8,378 nt of DNA, taken from an uncultured Solirubrobacteraceae bacterium. GTDB lineage: Bacteria > Actinomycetota > Thermoleophilia > Solirubrobacterales > Solirubrobacteraceae. The notes beneath the pieces were generated by a model. That model was not told the DNA's origin. It saw nothing but the letters and a program-made list of their open reading frames with translations, and did not search any database. The stretch is from positions 1 to 8,378 of the forward strand of contig CATPBV010000294.1 of the NCBI GenBank assembly GCA_955652345.1. Direction: 5' to 3'. Positions within the stretch are counted from its first letter, which is position 1. The number at the start of each line of letters is the position of its first letter. A program made the position numbers and the translations under genes. Shown in pieces: positions 1 through 5,514 of this stretch.

Positions 1-426
1 AAGTTCCGCTCGATGGTGATCGACGCGGAGGCGCAGCGCGAGGCGCTGCTCGAGCACAGCCGCCAGACCGAGTGGCTCGACCTCGAGCACGACCCCCGGA
101 TCACGCGCGTGGGCCGCTTCTTGCGCCACTCGAGCCTCGACGAGCTGCCCCAGCTCTGGAACGTCCTGCGCGGCGACATGAGCCTGGTCGGCCCGCGGCC
201 GCTGATCGCCGAGGAAGACCGCAACGTCGCCGGCTGGGCGCGACGCAGGCTCGACCTGACGCCCGGAATCACCGGCCTCTGGCAGGTGATGGGCCGCGCG
301 CACATCCCGTTCGAGCAGATGATCATGCTCGACTACCTGTATGTGGCGAACTGGTCGGTGTGGGGCGACGTCAAGCTGATGCTCCAGACGATCCCCGTAG
401 TGCTAACCCGCCGTGGCGCTAACTGA
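1..426 (+). CDS. Bacterial sugar transferase (undecaprenyl-phosphate hexose-1-phosphate transferase), 3' part
   Basis: The gene is cut by the left edge and is open from base 1; 141 codons are visible up to TGA at 424-426. The first visible residues, KFRSM, are the conserved motif that follows the membrane helix in the bacterial sugar transferase family (PF02397; WbaP, ExoY and WcaJ types). Further family signatures follow: DPRITRVGRFLR, SLDELPQLWNVLRGDMSLVG with PRPL after it, TPGITGLWQV, and the C-terminal YLYVANWSVWGDVKLML. Known members transfer a sugar-1-phosphate from a nucleotide sugar to undecaprenyl phosphate on the inner face of the membrane, the first step of exopolysaccharide, capsule or O-antigen synthesis. 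The visible part is the cytosolic catalytic domain; any N-terminal membrane region lies outside the window. The sugar specificity cannot be read from this fragment. It overlaps the next gene by 14 bp, and the downstream O-ligase-family gene fits the same pathway. Confidence 0.93.
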   Translation, partial: KFRSMVIDAEAQREALLEHSRQTEWLDLEHDPRITRVGRFLRHSSLDELPQLWNVLRGDMSLVGPRPLIAEEDRNVAGWARRRLDLTPGITGLWQVMGRAHIPFEQMIMLDYLYVANWSVWGDVKLMLQTIPVVLTRRGAN

Positions 427-1120
427 CACTGGCTCCCGTCAGCGACAATCGAATGCACGTGGGCGGTTGCTGGTGGCGCTCGATCTCGATGGCACGCTGA
501 TCGATGCGCGTGACCGGCAGGTCGGGGTGGCCGCCGAGGCGCTCGCCGAGGTGACCGGCCACGAGCTGGACGAGCGGCGCTTCTGGCAAGCCAAGCGGCG
601 GGGGGCGACGACACGCGAGGCGCTCGAGCTGCTAGGGCACCCCACCGGCAGCGCGCTCGCGGCTGCGCAGCGGTGGTCGCAGCGGATCGAGTCCGATGAG
701 TGGCTTCGTCGTGATCGCGCGCTCCCGGGGGTCCCGCGGGCGTTGGCCAGTCTGCGCGCGGCCGGTGTCGCGACGGTCGTTCTGACCGCTCGCCGCAGCG
801 CTGACGGAGCCCGGGCGTCGCTGCGCTCAGCGGGGCTCGAGGATCTCGTCGAGCAGCTGTTCGTGGTCGATCCCGTCCGTGCAGTGGCCGGCAAGGCCAC
901 TGCGCTCCGCCGGTGCCGGGCCGCGGCGTTCGTCGGAGACACAGAATCCGATGGGGCGGCGGCTGACCGAGCCGGGGTGCCGTTCGGCGCGGTCTCCACC
1001 GGGCAGCGTTCCCGCCCCTACCTTCGCGCCGCGGGCTACGATGCCGCCGCGTCATTGCGGGTGGCGCTCGAACGCGTAATGTCAGCTACAGGCCCGCCCG
1101 CGCGTATCTCATCCTCGTGA
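413..1120 (+). CDS. HAD-superfamily hydrolase (phosphoglycolate phosphatase/PpaX-like)
   Basis: This is a 235-residue soluble protein with the four HAD motifs. Motif I is LDLDGTL, with nucleophile D24 and acid/base D26. Motif II is VVLTAR, with T125. K161 in AGKATAL is motif III. Motif IV is FVGDTESD, with D176 and D180 as Mg2+ ligands. Residues of about 35-100 between motifs I and II would form an alpha-helical C1 cap, as in phosphoglycolate phosphatase and beta-phosphoglucomutase relatives. It probably removes phosphate from a small phosphorylated metabolite; from its place in a glycan operon a sugar phosphate is plausible, but that is inference. The GTG start at 413 overlaps the sugar transferase by 14 bp. 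In-frame TTG at 467 or GTG at 473 would start just before motif I and cannot be excluded, because none of the three has a clear ribosome binding site. The stop codon overlaps the next gene's start as GTGA. Confidence 0.85.
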   Translation: MALTDTGSRQRQSNARGRLLVALDLDGTLIDARDRQVGVAAEALAEVTGHELDERRFWQAKRRGATTREALELLGHPTGSALAAAQRWSQRIESDEWLRRDRALPGVPRALASLRAAGVATVVLTARRSADGARASLRSAGLEDLVEQLFVVDPVRAVAGKATALRRCRAAAFVGDTESDGAAADRAGVPFGAVSTGQRSRPYLRAAGYDAAASLRVALERVMSATGPPARISSS

Positions 1121-1614
1121 AAGCGTTATCGATTGCCGCTGTGCTGCTCGTCGCGCTGCCCGCCGGCGCGAGCGCGAAGCTCCGGCCCTACGTCCCGCCC
1201 GGCAACTCCGGCGCGAACGAGTATGTCGAGAGCGTCCCCACCGCCGGTGGCGACAAGTCGACGGGCAACGTGATCGCAGCCGGCGCCACCGGATCCGCCG
1301 CCGCCCTCGCTCCGTCCACCCAATCGGCACTCACCAGAGCGGGCGCCGACGGCCGCAGAACCGCGGCGGTTGCGAACGCCACCGCGCCCCGGCGCGCGCG
1401 CCACGACGTGCACATCGCCGCCGGATCCGGGGGCGGAAACCCCGGCAGCGGCGCGAGCTCTTCGCAGGGCGGAGCGTCTCCGGCAGGCGGGATTCTCAGC
1501 TCGTTGCTCGGACTGCACGGACAGGGTGGCCTGGGAGGCGCACTACCCGCGATCCTGATTGCGACGATGCTCGCGCTCGGCGCGAGCCGCGTGTGGCGCC
1601 GCAGGGCGTCGTAG
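1117..1614 (+). CDS. Secreted Ala/Gly/Ser-rich protein with C-terminal membrane tail, unknown function
   Basis: I do not recognise a named family. The 165-residue protein has a classical signal peptide: MK, a hydrophobic core at residues 4-14, and a likely cut after ASA at about residue 20. Next comes a proline/glycine-rich segment at about 21-52 containing YVPPGNSGANEYVESVPTAG, the part that looks most constrained. Residues of about 53-130 are low-complexity Ala/Gly/Ser/Thr with scattered arginines and look disordered. A glycine-rich stretch (HGQGGLGG), a single hydrophobic segment at about 142-160 and a terminal RRRAS follow. The predicted topology is an extracytoplasmic body held by a C-terminal helix; the Gly-rich/hydrophobic/basic ending also resembles sorting tails that are processed by sortase-like or rhomboid-type proteases. 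The GTG start shares four bases (GTGA) with the HAD stop, and the O-ligase-family gene begins 19 bp downstream. Its position suggests a surface protein tied to the glycan, perhaps its acceptor; this is inference. Confidence 0.75.
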   Translation: MKALSIAAVLLVALPAGASAKLRPYVPPGNSGANEYVESVPTAGGDKSTGNVIAAGATGSAAALAPSTQSALTRAGADGRRTAAVANATAPRRARHDVHIAAGSGGGNPGSGASSSQGGASPAGGILSSLLGLHGQGGLGGALPAILIATMLALGASRVWRRRAS

Positions 1615-1623
1615 CCCTGCGCT

Positions 1624-1629
1624 GAGGGA
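1624..1629 (+). promoter_or_regulatory. Ribosome binding site of the O-ligase-family gene
   Basis: GAGGGA lies four bases before the ATG at 1634, with its GAGG core six bases away. It is one of the few recognisable Shine-Dalgarno sequences in this window. It supports ATG 1634 over the longer frame from 1559, which would overlap the preceding gene by 56 bp and add an implausible Arg/Ala-rich leader. Confidence 0.5.
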
Positions 1630-1633
1630 CCAG

Positions 1634-3637
1634 ATGGAATCCGTAATCACCCGGCCACTCGCGTCGCGCCTGCCGTGGGGACTCCGGCTCGATCCACGCG
1701 CCATCTGGATCTGGGTTCTTTCGGGCGCGCTTGTGCTCTACCTCGGCATCGACGGGGGCGGCTACGACCTGATCGTGCGTAGCCATGCTGCCGTCGTCGT
1801 CTGGTGGATCGTTCTGATCGGAGCAGCCTGGGGCGTGCTGCCGGCCGGACGGACCTCGAGAGCCGGCTGGCTCGCGCTTGCGTTGCTGGCGGCGCTGGTG
1901 GGGTGGAGCGCGATCGCCGTCACCTGGTCTGCCAGCTCGGAGCGCAGCCTCGAGGAGGTCTCGCGCCTGGCCTGCTATCTCGGCGTGCTCGTCCTCGCCG
2001 TGATGACTTACGGAGATCGGCGAGGGGCGCTCAGGCACGCGGTGGCGGCCGTCGCCGGCGCGGCCGTTGTGGTCGTCTCGATCGCTCTGCTCTCGCGGCT
2101 GCGGCCAGGCTTGTTCGCGGGCTCGCAGACCACCGCCGCGTTCCTGCCGGGGGCCCATGCGCGGCTCAGCTGGCCGCTCAATTACTGGAACGCGCTCGCG
2201 GCTCTGATCGCGCTCGGAGTGCCGCTGCTGCTTGCCATCGCCACCAGCGCGAGGACGCTTCTCGCACAAGCGGCGGCCGCGGCGGCGATCCCGATGTTTG
2301 CGCTGTGCGGATACCTGACGTTCTCTAGGGGCGGCGCGATCGCGACCGCTGTGGCCCTCGCAGCGTTCTTGGCCCTCGCGCCTGACCGGATCCCGAAGCT
2401 CGCCACCTCACTGGTGTGCGCCGCCGGAAGCGTGGCGCTGATCGCTGGCGCGATTCACCGGCATGCAGTCGAGCAGGGGCTCACCGGCCCGGCCGCCGCG
2501 CATCAGGGCGCCACCCTCCTCGTCGCGCTGATCCTCGTTTGCGCCGGCGTTGCGCTCGCGCAGGTGGGAATTGGATTGGCGGTGCGCCACGGCACGCTGC
2601 CGAGACTCCTTCAGATCTCCCCGAGCAACGCCAGGCTGTTACTGATCGCGGCCGTGTGCGTCTTCCTGCTCGCAGCGCTAGCGCTCGGCGCGCCCGCGCG
2701 CCTGGCTCATGCCTGGCATGCGTTCAAGCAGCCCAACGCAACGGCGCTCCATCAGCAGACGCTCGCGCGCTACGGCGCTCTCAGCGGCAATGGCAGGTAC
2801 ACCTACTGGAAGACCGCCGTAGACGCGATGCCCGGCCACTGGCTGAAGGGTTGGGGTCCGGGCGCCTTCCAGTTCGTATGGCTTCCGCGCGCGCCGTTCG
2901 ACAGCTACATCCGGAACGCCCACTCGGTGTACATCGAGACGCTGACGGAGGTGGGCGTGGTTGGCCTGCTGCTCCTGGTCTCCTTCTTCCTGGCGCTGCT
3001 CGGGGCGGCCGTCAGGCGCGTGATCACCGCCCGCTTCGAGGCGCGCGCCTTTGCGGCTGCCGTCACGGCCGCGTGCCTGGCGTTCATGGTGTCCGCCGCC
3101 TTCGACTGGGTCTGGCAGATGCCGGTCCTGCCCGTCGCGCTGCTGCTGCTGGCGGCAGCCGTGCTGATCGACGGCGAACCGCGCGACCGTGGCACGGGAT
3201 CGCGCGAGCGGGCAGATCACCCAGCGCAGCGTCGACCGCTCCTGCTCGCGATCCGGGCGATGCTGATCGCGGCCGCGATCGCCGGCCTGCTCGCGATCGG
3301 AGTGCCGCTGGCGGCGACGAACGATGTTCGGCAGAGCCAGGCCGATTTCTCCGCGGGCGACCAGACGGCTGCGCTCGCCGCCGCCCGCTCCGCAGCTCGC
3401 ATCGAGCCCGGGGCGGCCACCCCCCGCATTCAGGAGGCGCTCGTGCTCGAGAGCATGGGCGCGATCCCGAGTGCGCTGAGCGCGGCCGGCATGGCAACGC
3501 GCGATGAGCCCCTGAACTGGCAGGCTTGGCTCGTGCTGTCGAGGCTCGATGCCGAGGACGGCCACCCCGCGGCCGCGGTAACCGCGTACCGTCGGGCCCG
3601 TACGCTAAACCCCCGATCCCCGCTGTTCCGCCGTTGA
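1634..3637 (+). CDS. O-antigen ligase/polymerase family (Wzy_C) membrane protein with C-terminal TPR-like domain
   Basis: This is a 667-residue polytopic membrane protein. Roughly a dozen hydrophobic segments fill residues 22 to about 515, and another spans about 538-560. Signatures of the O-antigen ligase family (PF04932) are visible: LNYWNALAAL in the middle, YLTFSRGG with R232, and a large periplasmic loop with GRYTYWKTAVDAMPGHWLKG. The hallmark RNAHSVYIETLTEVGVVG follows, with H430 at the position conserved in WaaL and PglL proteins, leading into the next helix. Residues of about 563-667 are a soluble alpha-helical tail with repeated Ala-rich helix pairs ending in AYRRARTLNP, typical of TPR repeats. 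Known relatives polymerise lipid-linked glycan or transfer it to lipid A or to protein. A high-GC actinobacterium would not be expected to have lipid A, so polymerase or transfer to protein or wall is more likely (inference). The start is ATG 1634 with a good ribosome binding site. The stop overlaps a TTG start of the next gene. Confidence 0.88.
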   Translation: MESVITRPLASRLPWGLRLDPRAIWIWVLSGALVLYLGIDGGGYDLIVRSHAAVVVWWIVLIGAAWGVLPAGRTSRAGWLALALLAALVGWSAIAVTWSASSERSLEEVSRLACYLGVLVLAVMTYGDRRGALRHAVAAVAGAAVVVVSIALLSRLRPGLFAGSQTTAAFLPGAHARLSWPLNYWNALAALIALGVPLLLAIATSARTLLAQAAAAAAIPMFALCGYLTFSRGGAIATAVALAAFLALAPDRIPKLATSLVCAAGSVALIAGAIHRHAVEQGLTGPAAAHQGATLLVALILVCAGVALAQVGIGLAVRHGTLPRLLQISPSNARLLLIAAVCVFLLAALALGAPARLAHAWHAFKQPNATALHQQTLARYGALSGNGRYTYWKTAVDAMPGHWLKGWGPGAFQFVWLPRAPFDSYIRNAHSVYIETLTEVGVVGLLLLVSFFLALLGAAVRRVITARFEARAFAAAVTAACLAFMVSAAFDWVWQMPVLPVALLLLAAAVLIDGEPRDRGTGSRERADHPAQRRPLLLAIRAMLIAAAIAGLLAIGVPLAATNDVRQSQADFSAGDQTAALAAARSAARIEPGAATPRIQEALVLESMGAIPSALSAAGMATRDEPLNWQAWLVLSRLDAEDGHPAAAVTAYRRARTLNPRSPLFRR

Positions 3638-3684
3638 CCGACCCGCTCCGCCATGACCGACCCGCTCCGCCGTTGACCGACCCC
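3631..3684 (+). repeat. 19-20-bp tandem repeat across a stop/start junction
   Basis: Three head-to-tail copies span the end of the ligase gene and the beginning of the next. An 18-base exact repeat occupies 3635-3652 and 3654-3671 (TGACCGACCCGCTCCGCC). A third, shorter copy keeps 14 bases of the first copy, CCGTTGACCGACCC, at 3670-3683. The offsets are 19 and 20 bases, so copies 1 and 3 are in the same frame (39 bases, 13 codons) while copy 2 is shifted. Each copy carries a start-like triplet directly followed by ACCGACCC: TTG 3634, ATG 3653 and TTG 3673. It looks like a local duplication of the translation start region. Confidence 0.8.
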
Positions 3685-3918
3685 GCCGATGCCCAGACCC
3701 CGCTGGAGCCTCCCGAGCAAGAGCTCGCGCGCAGGCTTGCGGGCGACCGCCCGGTTCCCGCCGCCGACTTCCGCGGCGCGCTCGGCCGGCGGCTGCTTGC
3801 CGACGATCCCGGTTACGGCCCGCGGCCCGAGCGGCTGCGCACGGTCGCTACGTTGTATCTCGCCGCCGGGGCGGGGTTGATGGCCGTGGGCGTCCTCCAG
3901 GCGGCAGGCGCGCTTTGA
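3634..3918 (+). CDS. Small single-pass membrane protein, unknown function
   Basis: This is 94 residues if read from TTG 3634, whose last two bases begin the upstream stop (TTGA), or 81 residues from TTG 3673. I do not recognise the family. The N-terminal part is Pro/Asp-rich. The middle, about residues 30-65, is charged and probably helical (EQELARRLAGDRPVPAADFR, then ALGRRLL). The C-terminus is one hydrophobic segment (TLYLAAGAGLMAVGVLQAAG) ending at the stop, which gives a cytosolic N-terminal domain with a tail anchor. An ATG at 3526 in the same frame is unlikely because it overlaps the ligase gene by 112 bp with an Arg-rich leader. The tandem repeat covers both TTG candidates, so the start is uncertain. 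Its stop overlaps the next start as TTGA. The unbroken coupling on both sides supports a real gene; a partner or regulator of the neighbouring membrane enzymes is only a guess. Confidence 0.6.
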   Translation: MTDPLRHDRPAPPLTDPADAQTPLEPPEQELARRLAGDRPVPAADFRGALGRRLLADDPGYGPRPERLRTVATLYLAAGAGLMAVGVLQAAGAL

Positions 3919-5465
3919 TCCGCGCTCGCCGCGATCTGAGGCGGGCGCGAAGCGCCCCCCGGGCTCTGCTCGCGTTGCTCGCCGCGGTAACGGTCGGGGC
4001 GGGCGCGCTCGGCTGCGCGATCGCAGCGGCCGCGGTCGCGCACCGGCAACGAGCCCCTCGCGCCACAGGGCCGGTTCGCCTTCGGCCCGGCCGGCTGCCG
4101 GGCCCGTCGTCGGTCTCGCTCGGGCTCGTCGACTCCTCGCTGTTCCTGGATTCGTCGGGCTCGTTCCGTGACGGCTGGCTCGCCCGGGGGCGTGCCCTCG
4201 GATCGAGCTTCGTGCGGATCACGGTCTTCTGGTCGCGGATCGCTCCAATACGCCCGGTCAATCCTTCGAACCCCGCGGACCCGAGCTACGACTTCTCGGC
4301 GGTGGACTCCGCAGTCCAGGCCGCCACCGCGAGAGGCGAAAAGGTCGTGCTGCTCGCCGGCTGGGCTCCGACCTGGGCGCAGGCGCAACCGATCCCTTCA
4401 GGGGTGATGGTCGGAGCCTGGGAGCCGAACGCCGGCGACTTCGGTCGCTTCGCCACCGCGCTCGCGCTGCGTTACTCGGGGCACTTCCGGCCCGCGCCTG
4501 GCGGCAGCGCCCTGCCGCAGGTTTCCTACTTCCAGGCATGGAACGAGCCGAACCTGGACCGATACCTGGCGCCGCAGTGGTTTCAGGACACCACCACCGG
4601 CGCCTTCGTACCCGCGAGCCCCGGGATCTACCGCTCGCTGCTGAACGCCTTCTACTCCGGCGTGAAGTCGGTGGCGCCGGCAGACAGCGTGCTCGCCGCC
4701 GGGCTGGCGCCCTACGGCGACCCTCCCCCGCCGGGTCCGGGCTTCGGGCACCGAATAACGCCGGTGCTGTTCCTCGAGCAGATGCTGTGCCTCAGCTCGA
4801 GCCTTCAGCCGAGCGGCTCATGTCCCAATCCCGCGCAATTCGACGTGCTCGACGACCACCCGTACGGGATCAGTCCCACGGCCAAGGCCCATAACCCGCA
4901 GAACATCTCCGTTCCCGACCTCGGCAGGATCTCGCGGATCGTGCGCGCCGCCGAGCGGTACGGCCTGGCGCTGCCGGCTGGAGCGAAGCCGCTGTGGGTG
5001 ACCGAGCTCGCGTGGTCCGACGTGCCGCCGTCGCCGCCGTCCCCGGCGACGCTGGCGCTTCAGGCGCGCTACCTGCCGCTCGGCTTCTACGAGCTCTGGC
5101 GCCAGGGCGTCTCGCACATGTTCTGGTTCCAGCTGCGCGACCCCCCGAACTCGCCGAACAGCTTCTCCGGCGTCGGGCTGTACTTCCTCAGCGGCGCCGC
5201 CAAGCCGTCGGCAGCGGCATACCGCTTCCCCTTCGTCGCGATCCCCGCTCGCCATAAGAAGCTGACGATCTGGGGCTTGGCTCCAACTCCCGGTCCCGTC
5301 CTGATCCAGAAGCGCGTAGGGGGGCGGTGGCGGTCGGTCCTGCTGCTCACGAGCACTTCCGGGGGCGTCTTCTACGCGAACTACCGCCTCGGATCGCACC
5401 TATTGCTGCGGGCGGTCGCGGGCGCATCGGTGAGCCCGGCGTGGGCTACCAACGGCCCGATGTAG
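3915..5465 (+). CDS. Membrane-anchored clan GH-A glycoside hydrolase (cellulase/GH5- or GH39-like)
   Basis: The product has 516 residues. The N-terminus is Arg-rich, followed by a long hydrophobic segment at about 17-43 that acts as an uncleaved anchor or signal peptide. GALGC within it is a poor lipobox. The (beta/alpha)8 barrel begins near residue 66. FVRITVFWSRIAP, around residue 100, is the strand that carries the conserved arginine. The acid/base is E211 in AWNEPN, and the nucleophile is E364 in LWVTELAWSD; the separation of 153 residues is normal for clan GH-A retaining enzymes. DVLDDHPYG and FWFQLRDP match other barrel strands. Residues of about 430-516 form a beta-rich C-terminal domain. 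It probably hydrolyses or remodels a polysaccharide outside the membrane; the substrate is unknown. The TTG start overlaps the preceding stop (TTGA) and keeps the basic N-terminus needed for export, whereas internal starts would lose it. As the last gene of the run it may trim or release the glycan made by the operon. Confidence 0.85.
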   Translation: MIRARRDLRRARSAPRALLALLAAVTVGAGALGCAIAAAAVAHRQRAPRATGPVRLRPGRLPGPSSVSLGLVDSSLFLDSSGSFRDGWLARGRALGSSFVRITVFWSRIAPIRPVNPSNPADPSYDFSAVDSAVQAATARGEKVVLLAGWAPTWAQAQPIPSGVMVGAWEPNAGDFGRFATALALRYSGHFRPAPGGSALPQVSYFQAWNEPNLDRYLAPQWFQDTTTGAFVPASPGIYRSLLNAFYSGVKSVAPADSVLAAGLAPYGDPPPPGPGFGHRITPVLFLEQMLCLSSSLQPSGSCPNPAQFDVLDDHPYGISPTAKAHNPQNISVPDLGRISRIVRAAERYGLALPAGAKPLWVTELAWSDVPPSPPSPATLALQARYLPLGFYELWRQGVSHMFWFQLRDPPNSPNSFSGVGLYFLSGAAKPSAAAYRFPFVAIPARHKKLTIWGLAPTPGPVLIQKRVGGRWRSVLLLTSTSGGVFYANYRLGSHLLLRAVAGASVSPAWATNGPM

Positions 5466-5514
5466 GCTGACCGCCCTCGTTCCGGGAGCGGCGTCTGGTA
5501 GAAACGCCCACCCG
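5466..5514 (+). promoter_or_regulatory. Gap before mraY with weak candidate -10 elements
   Basis: This is the first real gap in the plus-strand run. TAGAAA at 5499-5504 ends ten bases before the mraY ATG, a spacing that would give a very short leader or leaderless transcript, which is common in actinobacteria. TAGGCT at 5463-5468, overlapping the stop of the previous gene, fits TANNNT better but lies further away. I see no convincing -35 box, no terminator hairpin and no good Shine-Dalgarno sequence near the ATG. Read-through from the upstream operon is equally possible. Confidence 0.2.

Noticed and set aside
333..1055. Long minus-strand open frame (240 codons) across the HAD gene
   Set aside because: It is antisense to a gene with all four HAD motifs. 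The translation is Arg/Pro-rich low complexity, typical of GC-rich shadow frames.
1559..1633. Upstream extension of the ligase gene to 1559
   Set aside because: It would overlap the preceding gene by 56 bp and add an Arg/Ala/Cys-rich leader, whereas ATG 1634 has a GAGGGA ribosome binding site.
1496..2269. Minus-strand open frame of 257 codons over the start of the ligase gene
   Set aside because: The product is Arg/Gln/Asp-rich without domains and is antisense to clear membrane segments of the ligase family.
2416..3507. Plus-strand frame of 363 codons inside the ligase gene
   Set aside because: The translation is Arg/Ala-rich and lacks motifs, while the overlapping frame carries the Wzy_C hallmark with H430.
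3634..3701. TTGACC copies in the tandem repeat read as -35 promoter boxes
   Set aside because: No acceptable -10 hexamer lies 16-18 bases downstream of either copy, and the region is inside an overlapping gene run.
4005..4030. Lipobox in the glycosidase leader (GALGC)
   Set aside because: The -3 position is Ala and the hydrophobic stretch continues well past the cysteine, so a signal anchor or ordinary signal peptide is more likely than a lipoprotein.
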